The notes: a model not told the origin generated them from the letters alone. A stretch of 44,047 bases of DNA from Lacticaseibacillus yichunensis (GCF_003946405.1 NZ_RHOG01000023.1:1-44047), one strand, 5' to 3'; shown: positions 6,291 through 16,048, counted from the stretch's first letter. Translations and numbers: made by a program.

Positions 6291-9046
6291 ATGAGTTTAT
6301 GAATCTGTTCTTTTAACAATTTATTTTCGTCTTCAAGTGTCCGTATGCGCTTCTCGTGATCAGACAAAATGACGTTATGATACATCGGGATACGGTCATA
6401 ATCGAGTGAGTCGACCTCGCCGTCCCTGTACTCGACCACTTGCGTTAGACCCGCTGCGGCAAAGTCATCGGCTATGAAACCGTAATATTTCTTCAACTGG
6501 TAGTCAGACCCGAGCTCGTTTCCTTGCGTCTCAGCGGCCGCTATTGTCTCAACCTCGGCTTTGTCGTACCAAGACTTAGGATTGATATTAAGGATGTTCT
6601 TAGCAACGCTGATGACGTCCTCCGCATCTTCGTCCATCAGCTTATATTTGCGAGCTGATGTAACGCGGCCGAGCACACCGTTAGAGGTAATTACCATATT
6701 CGAGCTGCCTGAATACGTTCTATTATATGTTGACGTACTACGGACATAACCGCTACGACTGTCAGTTGCCACAACTAAATCACCAGTTAGCGGGGTTTTA
6801 TCATTTACATTTTCCGCATTTAAAACTACTGCCTTCGCATGTATTCCAATTTCGTTACCTGGGCTACCCGTTGTATTATCAACTTGGATGCCAAACGACG
6901 AAGTTGACGTTGAGGTCGAGCCGACCCATATAAACGGCCGGTTTGTCCCCCCATATACATTGAACCTATTTCCACCATATATCACGCTTTTCTGACTCGA
7001 GTACATAATCGACCCAATAGATGAAGCCGCAATTACAGCCCCGTCACCACCCATAAAGTCGTTGAATGGATCCCAATCAGAATAGTCTTGTGTGCTTATT
7101 ACAGCGGATAACTTGCCCCGTATCCAAAGACCCGGAAGACTGTTTAGATATGCGCTATTATAACCTAATGATCCATAAGCTGGAGCGGATTCTGACAACA
7201 TTGTGGCACCATTGGTGAACGTTAGGCCGCCTTCTTTGGCAATAAATCCATTACCAGTTGCATCAGTCTGTGAAAAGGTTCCGTTGTTTATTTCAATGTC
7301 TAGATGTCCGTCGGTGGACTTGATACTACCTTTTTGAAATAAGACTTCACCTGTATTTAGATTCATACTGATATTTGCACCTGATAGAATACCTGTAGTA
7401 ATTGCCGATGCATTGATATTCACAACGTTGATGTCAGCAGCATCGATTGTACCTGCAGTCAGTTTGTCAGCAGATAATGAACTAATTGCTGCGTCTGGGA
7501 TAAAGGCTGCACCACTGAATGCGACCGTTGATGCATCGAGATAAATGGACCCTGATGACTGGATCAACGTTTTTCCTGCTGCAATATTGATCTGGTCCAG
7601 AAGACCATCCTTCGTGACACGCAGGTTAATGTCATTTTGGAGGAGAGAAATTTGACTTTGAGTCGCTTGATTTACCGAATTAGTCTCGGTCGCAGCGTCA
7701 TTTGCAGCTTTCATGGCAGCATCGGCAGCAGTTTTAGCTGCTTCTGTTTCTGATTGTGTTCGCACCAAATCAGCTTGTAGCTGTTCGTTAGGTTTGGTTG
7801 ACGGACCCTCACTCCATAAACCAATTTGTGTATCAGGATCCACCACATATGTCATGATCGTAGTATCGGGACCGTCTTTTTTGAACCAGATATCACCAAT
7901 CTTTGGATGAGAGGGCTCGTCAATACCCTCAGAGACTACGTGACCGGCAGCGTTAATGTATTGTCGGACGTTTTCAACAAACTGACTAAGTTGACCGCGG
8001 TATACGAAATTGGCGGATGCCGTGACGGTAGTATCAGCTTTACTTGTAGCTGTGAGACCTCCGCTAAAGGTCATTGAGTACAACAGGTTGGGTGTTTTGA
8101 ACTCATTACCAGCTGTATCTTGAAGCGTGACCCAGTCACCGGCTTCAAGCGTTGGATCACCGAACCAATTTAGCGTGAATGGATAGAAGTTCAGGTCCTG
8201 CAACTGTTCGTACAGCAAATCAAGCAAGGTCTGGTTCATACCTGGATTAGTGAAGACTATCTGTGTCCCTGAACTGCTACCAGACTGAAGTGTGATGCTG
8301 TTTTGACTCTCGTTTCCGCTGTCATCAGTGGTCGTTGTTGTGACGGTGCATTGAATCCCCCCAATGCGATACGGAGCCTCATTCTTCGTCAGGCCCATCG
8401 ATTGGTACTGACTGGGACTAATCACCAGGTTCGAATCGTTCAAAAGCCGAATATCTAGAAGTCCCTCACGATCAAAAGTAGCAAATCCGCCAACAAATTG
8501 TGCCACATAACCGACCGCATCACGATATGTCATACCATCAAGCGCCACAACCCTAGTTGTCGGTATGCGCGCGAAATCGTCCTCGTTTACCTTTACCCCG
8601 GCCATATTTGCGATTTCAATTGCGATATCGCTGATTGCAGCCGGATACGTGAGCTTGGATGTATAAGTGCCACCGAGCATGCACATGCGGTCAGATGCCG
8701 AGACGGTTGTTGTGTTGTTGTTCCGGTCTTGCTGGACCTCACTATCAATCACGAAGACTCCCAAATCAGTGAAGTCCCAAGTCCCGTCAGGAAGCTGGAT
8801 GCCAATTTGAGGTGTGATCTCATCGAGTAACTGTAAGCCTTCTACCAAGTGGCTGAAGGAAATCTTAATTGTATTCGTATACGTTGACCCAAGCGTCAAG
8901 GCCTCACCATTCATAGCTCCTGAATCATAGCTTAAGCTGGTGACGTCTGTTGCCGTGTACGTGGTGGTGCCAATCTTTACCTTCACATCAAGTACTCGTT
9001 GCGTTGCAGCCCATGCATCATGGACCGCTTGTGGTTTTAGCAGCAA
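6281..9046 (-). CDS. tail hub/receptor-binding fibre with S74 intramolecular chaperone
   Basis: 921 aa in one chain. Residues 1-360 are a gp27-like baseplate hub (LDEITPQIGIQLPDGTW, DLGVFVIDSE, YRDAVGYVAQFVGGF). Around 425-465 is an Ala/Thr-rich coiled coil (TEAAKTAADAAMKAANDAA), then fibre repeats (DKLTAGTIDAADINVVNI) and a beta-rich shaft. The last 125 residues are a Peptidase_S74/ICA domain beginning at S797 (SARKYKLMDED) and ending in a leucine coiled coil (HEKRIRTLEDENKLLKEQI). In known fibres this domain trimerises the shaft and cuts itself off before the Ser. Hub, shaft and chaperone are often separate genes; the fusion makes this the likely receptor-binding protein. Confidence 0.85.
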   Translation of the reverse strand: MLLKPQAVHDAWAATQRVLDVKVKIGTTTYTATDVTSLSYDSGAMNGEALTLGSTYTNTIKISFSHLVEGLQLLDEITPQIGIQLPDGTWDFTDLGVFVIDSEVQQDRNNNTTTVSASDRMCMLGGTYTSKLTYPAAISDIAIEIANMAGVKVNEDDFARIPTTRVVALDGMTYRDAVGYVAQFVGGFATFDREGLLDIRLLNDSNLVISPSQYQSMGLTKNEAPYRIGGIQCTVTTTTTDDSGNESQNSITLQSGSSSGTQIVFTNPGMNQTLLDLLYEQLQDLNFYPFTLNWFGDPTLEAGDWVTLQDTAGNEFKTPNLLYSMTFSGGLTATSKADTTVTASANFVYRGQLSQFVENVRQYINAAGHVVSEGIDEPSHPKIGDIWFKKDGPDTTIMTYVVDPDTQIGLWSEGPSTKPNEQLQADLVRTQSETEAAKTAADAAMKAANDAATETNSVNQATQSQISLLQNDINLRVTKDGLLDQINIAAGKTLIQSSGSIYLDASTVAFSGAAFIPDAAISSLSADKLTAGTIDAADINVVNINASAITTGILSGANISMNLNTGEVLFQKGSIKSTDGHLDIEINNGTFSQTDATGNGFIAKEGGLTFTNGATMLSESAPAYGSLGYNSAYLNSLPGLWIRGKLSAVISTQDYSDWDPFNDFMGGDGAVIAASSIGSIMYSSQKSVIYGGNRFNVYGGTNRPFIWVGSTSTSTSSFGIQVDNTTGSPGNEIGIHAKAVVLNAENVNDKTPLTGDLVVATDSRSGYVRSTSTYNRTYSGSSNMVITSNGVLGRVTSARKYKLMDEDAEDVISVAKNILNINPKSWYDKAEVETIAAAETQGNELGSDYQLKKYYGFIADDFAAAGLTQVVEYRDGEVDSLDYDRIPMYHNVILSDHEKRIRTLEDENKLLKEQIHKLMAA

Positions 9047-9059
9047 TATTGATCACCTC

Positions 9060-9431
9060 CTATTGCTCAATCAAATCGAAGCTAACGTTCTGCCACATCA
9101 GCGAAGCAAGTTTCTCGTTCCAACTATATGCAGCAGCCGTCCTATCACCAACATAAAAGGTGGCAGTTTTCTGGCCACCAGTTACTGGATCAGGATAAAT
9201 TACGGGAAAGAACACGCCGCTGATGGCTTGCATGATCGTTGCCATCTGGTTATTGCTAAGTGGCCCCCAGGCGATGGTAAGTTTCCGCTTGGTTGTGATT
9301 CGATCACGATGCATATTTCCACTCGCATCACGGGTTGAATTGCCATCGATATCTTGAACCACCGCTGTGAATGATTTCGGTGCCGTCACGGCTTTACCAT
9401 TGATTGTCAAAACTGCCGACAATTTCACCAT
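9060..9431 (-). CDS. tail protein, DUF6711-like (123 aa)
   Basis: Contains LTINGKAVTAPKSFTAVVQDIDG, RDRITTKRKLTIAWGPL and FFPVIYPDPVTGGQKTATFYVGDRT. This set occurs in the small beta-rich protein encoded between tape measure and hub in Lactobacillus and Lactococcus siphophages. By position it is a distal tail (Dit-like) adaptor joining the tail tube to the hub, although shorter than classical Dit. Confidence 0.7.
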   Translation of the reverse strand: MVKLSAVLTINGKAVTAPKSFTAVVQDIDGNSTRDASGNMHRDRITTKRKLTIAWGPLSNNQMATIMQAISGVFFPVIYPDPVTGGQKTATFYVGDRTAAAYSWNEKLASLMWQNVSFDLIEQ

Positions 9432-9434
9432 CTC

Positions 9435-12400
9435 CTATAATTTGATTGGGTTATAACCCAACTTCTGAATACGTTTGTTAATCGCTTTAATCACAATCTG
9501 GCCAAGTACGTCGCTATCGACCTGCATGGACACATCCATATCAGTGTCAGATTGCTTGCCACCACCGAGGATCTCGCTGATAGTTTCAGCAATTAAGCTA
9601 CCGATGGTCTGCGCATCCAGGCCAGACAAACCGCTTGTCTGAACAGAAGCCCCAGACTTTCCAAGGCTGCTGGTGAGGCTTGGCTCATTAGCAATGTCAG
9701 GCGTAACCATGGAATAATCGCCAAGTTTCATAACAGACAAAGCATCTTGCATGAGTTCCATTGCCCGGGCTGGTTTTGTCAAAGGAATCACCATCTCTGA
9801 TAGATCATGTTCACCGACCCGATAGAGACCGTCTTTGTTGATCAGCCCACCATCGGCGTATCCGTGACCATGCCCCAAGAAGGATAAATCAGATCCGTAT
9901 CTATGTTTGGCGTAATTCAGGCCTGCCAACATGTTGTCAAATCCGTTCCAGATGTTGCCATGACCCGCCAATTCATAGGCGGCAAAAGTACCTGGCTTAA
10001 CTTGCATCAGGCCCATCGCGTTACCGTCTGACAAGCCGTCATCACCGCCCATTGCCTTGGCATTACCACCAGATTCGGTGTTGATTTGGCGAAGCACTTT
10101 AGCAACCATGCTGCTACTAGTAGAAAGACCCAACATGCTTAACGCATGCTTGACGTCTGGCCGCCAACGACCCACGCCACTACCAACAGGGTCAGCAGAC
10201 TCAAACAGGCTCAGCGCCTTTTTGAGCATTGCCGTGGCCCCACCAGCCATCTTACTGATTGCTCCGCTAGCTATGCTGACGCCGATGCCGGACTTTCCAG
10301 TTAAACCTGCATACTGCTCAACAACCCAGGTCCACAGTCCTTTGGGATTACCAACGAACTTAGAAATTGTATCAACTGCGCCATCAACAAAGCTATTGAC
10401 GCCAGAGGCAATGTCTCCGAACAGATTCGAAAGTCCACTAAGATCAGGCATCTTGAAATCAAAGTCAAAATCAAACAGGCCTCCAGCGTAGTGTGGAACT
10501 TGAGAGACCATTTTCTGAGCCACTCGTTGTGCTGGCATAATCTGCGTACCAGCAGGTAAGTTCAGTAACAAGTTACGTTGCGCAGGAAACAGTCCACTTC
10601 GTCCATCAGGCAGGCGATAGGCCTCTTGATAGACATCTCCCGGAGCGTCGTTTACGATTGCAGGACCACCTTTGTGACGTCCACCAGCCTCGAAGCTTGG
10701 AATGCTCCATGCTGAGAGACGAGTGCCGGATCCGACTTTGCTAAGCACCCAATTGATACCGCTAATCACGCCATTAACTGCCCCGCCGATAATACCAGTA
10801 ATCCCGTTCGCGATTTTAGCAGCACCTTGTTTGACGGCGTTATATCCCTTACTGAGCCCTGAACCAATACTTCCTCCGAGGCTACCAGCCCACGAGGACA
10901 CTGAAGTAAATGCTGACTTTGCCGTACTTTTAACATCGGAGAAATATGGCTGAGACTTAGTCTTCAAAGTATTCCAAGCCGAAAGTGCACCATCTTTTGC
11001 ATTTCCAGCAAGAGATGACACATTATTTTTTACTCCAGACCATGTGGAGGACGCATTATCGGATATTTGTCCAAACAGGTTGGAAGTATTCGTCTTAGCT
11101 GCACTCCAAGTGTGTTTCAGATTATCGCCCGTATCGCCCCAGAACTTATTCCATTTAGCTCCAAAGCTTGCAGAAGTATCAGACCACCATGTGTGTATAT
11201 CTGTACCCCAATCAGTAGTCTTTTTCTTGGCTGTTGACCATGTGTCGGCAAGTCCCTTTCCAACTTTTCCCCAAAAATCATCCCAGTTCTTTTTCGACTT
11301 TGTGTTGGCTTCTTTTTGTTTGGCAATCATCTCAGCGTTGTAATTTTGATTTGCCTCGTTTGTATCATTCCACCAATCACCTAACTTTTTGGTCATTTGT
11401 TTGGCACTCCAGCCAAGACCGCCAAGCCAATCATCAGGTTTCTTACCTTTACCAACAGCGTTCCAACCATCGGTAAACTTCTTGGCACCATCTCCCGCCC
11501 ATTTTCCAATAGTGCCACCAATTTGAGAGCCAATAGCAGCTCCAAGCGGTCCGCCAAAGAATAGCCCTAGGCCGCCACCAATAGCCGTGCCGGCCCCAGA
11601 ACCAAAGCCTTCGAACTTTTTGGTTGGATTCTTTTCTTTGATAGCGGAGACAATATCCCAACCGGCGCCGAGCACGACTCCTGCACCAGCAAGCCCAGTA
11701 GCTACTTTGCCTGCTGTCGTCAAACCGCCTAGTCCCCCTGCCCCCTTGATCGATTGTGTCGCTCCTGCCAAAGGACCACTCCGTAAAGCTTTGAACATCG
11801 AAGAATCCTGCCAGTTCTCACTGACAATACTCCACATTTTTTTGAGCTGACCGACGGCACCCTCCAGCTTATCAACGCCAGTGATGCCTTTGAAGAAGTC
11901 ACGGAGTACGTGTTCTTTCCCTGAAAGGCTAACAGCCTTATCAACGAGTTTTCCCAGTATCCCTGTTGCTGACGAAAGCCATCCACTTGCTACCCTCAAC
12001 GCAAGCAACGCAGCAAGCGACACCACAATCGCATCAACTAACTTCTGGTGTTTACTGATCCATTCGCTCAACTTAGTGAGAATTGTAACAACACCCTGCA
12101 TAATCGAATGAAATGATCCTCCTGTCCACTCAGCAATTGGTCCCAGAAAACTGTCAAATAGCCATTTCACAACAGGCTTTATATCATTAAGGACTGCGGT
12201 GAGAACCTTCAAAACCGCCGAAAGAACATCGAAAAAATCTGGTAAAACTTTTGTAATCATGAAACTGGATAAAGGCAGTAGTAAGTTTTCATACCCCCAT
12301 TCGAGCCCGTCCCAAATATTTTTAGCAAACGGTCGTAACGCACCGATCAGATTATTAACAGATTGAAGTAATGGCTCGAAATCAAGTGAATTTGCCCAGT

Positions 12401-14600
12401 CTGCAGTGGCCTTCGAAGCTTTATTAATTGCGCCAATAATATCGTTAACCATTCCGAGAATGGTGCTGAACAGTTTCTCACCAACCCCATGATCATCCCA
12501 GGCCGTTTGAAGCCGTTTTGCGATGTTCTCGATGGTTGTATTGATATTAGTGAAGATGCTGAGAATGTTTTTGGCAATCGATTCCCCAACACCAGAGTTC
12601 CACGCATCTCGGAACGCTTTGGCAATTTCGTGAAGCAAAGACAATACGGCATTGAATGCGTCAAACAGAGTCTGAATCATCCGTGTGCCGTGACCGTCGT
12701 CATTCCACGCATCCTTGAAAGCCTTAGCAATATCACCAATGATTCCGAGAACATCAGCGAGCAATATTAACAGGCTCTCAATGAACTTTTGGCCGGTCCC
12801 GTTGTCCCACACTTCGAGGAACGACTTACCAATCGACTTGATCAAGCCCCACGTTTCACCCAAAGCGGAGTTCCACGCATCAACAACTCGCTTACCAACC
12901 TTGCCCCAAGCAGCTGCAATTGGCTCCCACAAATCATCAGCGATATCCTTGATGCTCTTTGCTAACTGACTCAACCAAGCTGGTGTCCCATAGTTAGCAG
13001 TCGCTGCATTAAAGTCCGGGCCAGTTGTATCCCTAGGAGTGCTTGTTGATGGTGTAGTTGCTGAATCAGTATCAGATTGCTTTTGCAGTGTGTTGATCTC
13101 ATCAAAGCTTGCCAGAGACTGCTGAAGATCCTTGGCCTTCTTCGTTGCGTCACTGGTGTTGTCAGCTAGTTGTTTGGCACTGCTTGCGGCTTTCGATACG
13201 CCACTGTTTGAGGCCGTTTCGTTTAATTTAGAAATCTGCGTCTGGAGACCAGACGCACCTTGCTTGGCAGCACTGTATGTAGTCCCGAACAGTGTTGCAA
13301 TAAAGCTGGCTAGATAGCCCGTGACCTTGGCAAGCCCGGACATGAGCGCATTTAAAGCTGGCATAACCGCCGTATAAATTGGATAGAACGCAGTGAGCAA
13401 GTTCACTCGGACTTGGTTAAACGAGCCGGCAAACTGCGAATTCGTCTCCGCCGCTGTCCAAAGCCACTTGACTAAACTCATGAGGCCTTGTCCCAAAATC
13501 TGATACAGAAAGACAGATGCGCCAACCTGGCTTAATTGACGAGAGATGCCGCCGAGGCTTCGACTAACGTTGTCCGCACCTGATGTGGTCCGTCCTGCCT
13601 CTCGATTGAAGATGCCGAAGAAACCGCTTGCCCCATTGCGAAGCTTGCTGAAGAACCCGCTGCCTTTGTCCGAGCTTGAGTTCATCGAGTCAAGACCAGA
13701 CTTGGCTACGCGAGCACTCACACCTTCCTCTGTTAACTCCGTGTTCACACCAGAAAGTGCAGATTTCAGGGCTGAGGCGCGATCTTCAGTTTTTGCATAG
13801 GTCAGGTTTAAACTATCATTCTCAGCAATTAGTTTGTTGACAGAGGTCTGGAGTTTATCGATTTGTTCCTTCGTCCTGAGTGATTGTTTGGAATCTCCCA
13901 TTGTGAAGCCCTTAGTGAAATCTCCGCTAACCGGTGTCAGCTGTTCTGAATAGGACACTTTCAGTTGTTTAAGCTTAGACTGCAACTGATTTATTTTGCC
14001 TTCGTTATCGTCCATTGATACGGCGATGCGTTGAAGTGAAGCCGGAACTGCATCAAACTCCTGCGACATGCTTTGAGCTAAATCCTTGGCCTGGTTCTGA
14101 TATCTTTGCATTTGCGCTTGGGCGCTAGCAATCTGTGAATCAAACTGCAATACTTTTCCGGTGTCACCCGAACTTTTTGCACTGGCTTGACGGATATTAA
14201 GCGACTGCATCTTGAGCTGTGCAGCTCTGGCCTGTTCCATTTTTGCGTTAATGTCACGCACCAGACTATCGACTTCTTTACTGGCACCGGTCCGCATCTT
14301 GCTCATGTTCTTGACACCAACGTCAGCAACACCAGCCGTTCCTTTTCTGCTGGTGTCCTGCATCTGCTTGAAAGCAGACGTGAATGTTTCACTCATCTTT
14401 GCCAGCTGTACAGAGAGGCGATTGGTTCCTTTACTTATATCAAGGCCCTTGGTTACGTCTTCACTAGCCTTATCACCAGATTGCTTGGCTGCAACGCCCA
14501 TCTTCTCGAACAGAGAAACGGCCTTGTCTGTCATCTCCCGAAGCCCGCTAAGGTCAATATTGAAGCGTGTGTTAATGTCACCAATATCAATTCCATCCAT
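9435..14600 (-). CDS. tape measure protein with soluble lytic transglycosylase domain
   Basis: 1721 aa, the longest gene, as expected for a tape measure: it fixes tail length and passes into the cell during DNA ejection. The N-terminal 340 residues are coiled coil; hydrophobic segments follow (LGGISRQLSQVGASVFLYQ, TGYLASFIATLF). The middle holds repeats built on WxD/A-W-N (LWEPIAAAWGKVGKRVVDAW and four related blocks, about residues 545-720) and later W-x-(D/N/G) repeats. Residues about 1480-1580 form an SLT domain with the catalytic Glu in NTESGGN (E1509), GLMQVKPGTF and NMLAGLNYA. The domain probably opens peptidoglycan locally at infection. Confidence 0.93.
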   Translation of the reverse strand: MDGIDIGDINTRFNIDLSGLREMTDKAVSLFEKMGVAAKQSGDKASEDVTKGLDISKGTNRLSVQLAKMSETFTSAFKQMQDTSRKGTAGVADVGVKNMSKMRTGASKEVDSLVRDINAKMEQARAAQLKMQSLNIRQASAKSSGDTGKVLQFDSQIASAQAQMQRYQNQAKDLAQSMSQEFDAVPASLQRIAVSMDDNEGKINQLQSKLKQLKVSYSEQLTPVSGDFTKGFTMGDSKQSLRTKEQIDKLQTSVNKLIAENDSLNLTYAKTEDRASALKSALSGVNTELTEEGVSARVAKSGLDSMNSSSDKGSGFFSKLRNGASGFFGIFNREAGRTTSGADNVSRSLGGISRQLSQVGASVFLYQILGQGLMSLVKWLWTAAETNSQFAGSFNQVRVNLLTAFYPIYTAVMPALNALMSGLAKVTGYLASFIATLFGTTYSAAKQGASGLQTQISKLNETASNSGVSKAASSAKQLADNTSDATKKAKDLQQSLASFDEINTLQKQSDTDSATTPSTSTPRDTTGPDFNAATANYGTPAWLSQLAKSIKDIADDLWEPIAAAWGKVGKRVVDAWNSALGETWGLIKSIGKSFLEVWDNGTGQKFIESLLILLADVLGIIGDIAKAFKDAWNDDGHGTRMIQTLFDAFNAVLSLLHEIAKAFRDAWNSGVGESIAKNILSIFTNINTTIENIAKRLQTAWDDHGVGEKLFSTILGMVNDIIGAINKASKATADWANSLDFEPLLQSVNNLIGALRPFAKNIWDGLEWGYENLLLPLSSFMITKVLPDFFDVLSAVLKVLTAVLNDIKPVVKWLFDSFLGPIAEWTGGSFHSIMQGVVTILTKLSEWISKHQKLVDAIVVSLAALLALRVASGWLSSATGILGKLVDKAVSLSGKEHVLRDFFKGITGVDKLEGAVGQLKKMWSIVSENWQDSSMFKALRSGPLAGATQSIKGAGGLGGLTTAGKVATGLAGAGVVLGAGWDIVSAIKEKNPTKKFEGFGSGAGTAIGGGLGLFFGGPLGAAIGSQIGGTIGKWAGDGAKKFTDGWNAVGKGKKPDDWLGGLGWSAKQMTKKLGDWWNDTNEANQNYNAEMIAKQKEANTKSKKNWDDFWGKVGKGLADTWSTAKKKTTDWGTDIHTWWSDTSASFGAKWNKFWGDTGDNLKHTWSAAKTNTSNLFGQISDNASSTWSGVKNNVSSLAGNAKDGALSAWNTLKTKSQPYFSDVKSTAKSAFTSVSSWAGSLGGSIGSGLSKGYNAVKQGAAKIANGITGIIGGAVNGVISGINWVLSKVGSGTRLSAWSIPSFEAGGRHKGGPAIVNDAPGDVYQEAYRLPDGRSGLFPAQRNLLLNLPAGTQIMPAQRVAQKMVSQVPHYAGGLFDFDFDFKMPDLSGLSNLFGDIASGVNSFVDGAVDTISKFVGNPKGLWTWVVEQYAGLTGKSGIGVSIASGAISKMAGGATAMLKKALSLFESADPVGSGVGRWRPDVKHALSMLGLSTSSSMVAKVLRQINTESGGNAKAMGGDDGLSDGNAMGLMQVKPGTFAAYELAGHGNIWNGFDNMLAGLNYAKHRYGSDLSFLGHGHGYADGGLINKDGLYRVGEHDLSEMVIPLTKPARAMELMQDALSVMKLGDYSMVTPDIANEPSLTSSLGKSGASVQTSGLSGLDAQTIGSLIAETISEILGGGKQSDTDMDVSMQVDSDVLGQIVIKAINKRIQKLGYNPIKL

Positions 14601-14611
14601 GGGTTATCACC

Positions 14612-14998
14612 TCACCTTCCTTGTAATTGCTGTTTTTTCCGTTGTAATGTGGCCTTGACCAGCATCGCTTGTTGCATCAAGAGTGCCTGATCATTTTGCC
14701 AAGCCGAATTAGTTTGTGCAGGTCGATTGGGAGCTTTTGATTCATCAGTACCAAGTCCCCGCAAGAACGGATATGCCTTGTATAGATCTGGCATCTTTGA
14801 TGGATCGTTCAACGCAAACGCCATCAGTGATGCCTGTGTGTGGTCCATTACAGCTTGCTCTCGCAATCGTTCTTGATGCTGGTGCCGATAGGCCTTAATC
14901 TGACTTACAATTTGTTCGTAGGTCATGTCAGGGTACTCAGTCGCCGGAATACCCGAATCGATGGCAGGCTGTTTAAGCGCCTCGAATAGGTCAGTCAA
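14612..14998 (-). CDS. GT-like tail assembly chaperone part, made by -1 frameshift
   Basis: 128 codons from a TTG that lacks a Shine-Dalgarno, so independent translation is unlikely. The frame stays open upstream through the end of the preceding gene, with no stop from two slippery heptamers (15106-15112, 15097-15103) onward. It is therefore the -1 extension of the chaperone at 15004-15417, equivalent to lambda gpG-T and about 268 aa fused. The Gln/Arg-rich helical sequence (QIKAYRHQHQERLREQAVMD) fits a T domain that binds the tape measure. Confidence 0.85.
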   Translation of the reverse strand: MTDLFEALKQPAIDSGIPATEYPDMTYEQIVSQIKAYRHQHQERLREQAVMDHTQASLMAFALNDPSKMPDLYKAYPFLRGLGTDESKAPNRPAQTNSAWQNDQALLMQQAMLVKATLQRKKQQLQGR

Positions 14999-15003
14999 CG
15001 ATC

Positions 15004-15417
15004 TTAGTCGAGTGGGCTTTCCGCCACTGCTTCCGGTGCGTCGAGCGTCACGACTTTTCTGCCAGAGCCCGCTTTCTCGTCCTTCTTCGGTTCCATATTT
15101 TTTCCTAAAAAACCTGATTCATCGAGCAGGTCTTGCACGATCTTCATGAGGTCCATCGTCGTATGCCCCTCATCGAGAAACTTTTCAAAAGCGTCGGCAA
15201 TCTTCTCGTCAGTTACACCATGGACGTTGTTGGCTCCTTGGAGCACGATCAGTAGCTTGTTAGCTGGGGGCAATTGCATGCCACCTTCAGCACTGAGAAA
15301 CATGCCGATCATGCTTTCTTTGAGCCGGCCCTCAATGTTAATAACATTACGGCCGCTTAACTGCAGACTTAATTCCAAGCCGCCAAACTGCACTGTAGTT
15401 GGTTTCTTAATTGTCAT
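15004..15417 (-). CDS. tail assembly chaperone (lambda gpG-like)
   Basis: 137 aa from the ATG that has GAGG eight bases upstream; a TTG at 15435 is less likely. It begins MTIKKPTTVQFGGLELSLQL and includes GRLKESMIGMFLSAEGGMQLP, the layout of the small chaperone between major tail protein and tape measure. It coats the tape measure during tail assembly. Near its 3' end, in frame, lie TTTTTTA and AAAAAAT, two canonical -1 slippery heptamers six bases apart, which produce the G-T fusion. Confidence 0.88.
   Translation of the reverse strand: MTIKKPTTVQFGGLELSLQLSGRNVINIEGRLKESMIGMFLSAEGGMQLPPANKLLIVLQGANNVHGVTDEKIADAFEKFLDEGHTTMDLMKIVQDLLDESGFLGKNMEPKKDEKAGSGRKVVTLDAPEAVAESPLD
15097..15112 (-). 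promoter_or_regulatory. double -1 ribosomal frameshift site in the tail chaperone gene
   Basis: On the minus strand, in the gene's reading frame, T-TTT-TTA (15112-15106), then A-AAA-AAT (15103-15097). Both satisfy X-XXY-YYZ. The -1 frame is open from here to the stop at 14612. Having two tandem sites is unusual; either could be the working one. Confidence 0.85.
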
Positions 15418-15489
15418 GATGAATACCTCTTTCAAATAATATTGTGGTGCAATAACGGGCCACCTTTCGACGGGTGACTCGCTCGTAGG

Positions 15490-15577
15490 CTACGCGCCCT
15501 CAGTCCCTGTTTCGCCGCTTTGTTCTCCGGTGGCAGAACTCTCACCGTCAGACGATGGCGGCGTTACGCTTTTGGGG
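15490..15577 (-). promoter_or_regulatory. CCCAAAA -1 frameshift site and short extension of the major tail protein
   Basis: The last codons of the tail protein are GCC CCA AAA GCG TAA, containing C-CCA-AAA. Slippage by -1 continues for 26 codons with a Ser/Gly/Glu-rich tail (SVTPPSSDGESSATGEQSG and on) to TAG at 15490. The frameshifted protein would be 180 aa. Phage A2 uses the same heptamer in its major tail protein. Here the extension has no Ig domain, so it may be a truncated remnant. Confidence 0.75.
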
Positions 15578-16031
15578 CCGCGTCTACTGGGTGGAAGTCC
15601 GGTCCATCGGAAACAACGACCGTCAGAGTGAACTTCAAAGCCCCATTGACTTCGGCCGAACTCAGCTTCAGCGATGGCTGGCCGGTAAAGGTCACGGTCA
15701 TACCGTCTGGATAAGTGACAGTCCAGTCGTAGTTCGTGGCCGTATCAAGGGCGCTCACAGCTTTAAAGTTGCTACCTTTATAGATGGCAGTGAACGCAAG
15801 GCTAGACGCATCTTGAATACCCGCGATTGACTTCTTTTTGTCATCGGCCAAGGTCGTGACATCAACCTTTTCTGGATCGGACCCAATTTCTGGTACTGTG
15901 CTGATATCAGTAATCTCAGTAGCTGTACCAGAACCGCCATGAGGCGTATAGGTCAAGGTCGTGCCCTTAGACAGCAACCCTTGACTGGCATCTGCGGTTT
16001 CCGCGAACCGCTGTAAATTCATTTTCACCAT
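15564..16031 (-). CDS. major tail protein (155 aa)
   Basis: Beta-rich tube protein in the conserved slot after the tail terminator and before the chaperones. AGGAGG lies eight bases before ATG. It contains the tail-tube pattern GTTLTYTPHGG, DVTTLADDKKKSIAGIQDA and YPDGMTVTFTGQPSL. The N-terminus MVKMNLQRFAETA holds an NLQxFA motif (residues 5-10) like the Prp cleavage site of ribosomal protein L27, so it may be trimmed after A10. The 3' end carries a -1 frameshift site giving a minor longer form. Confidence 0.88.
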   Translation of the reverse strand: MVKMNLQRFAETADASQGLLSKGTTLTYTPHGGSGTATEITDISTVPEIGSDPEKVDVTTLADDKKKSIAGIQDASSLAFTAIYKGSNFKAVSALDTATNYDWTVTYPDGMTVTFTGQPSLKLSSAEVNGALKFTLTVVVSDGPDFHPVDAAPKA

Positions 16032-16048
16032 TGCAAAATCCTCCTTGT

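Noticed and set aside
10057-14690. Several plus-strand ORFs of 60-167 codons opposite the tape measure and hub genes
   Set aside because: They are shadows of strong minus-strand coding sequence, without RBS or recognisable domains.
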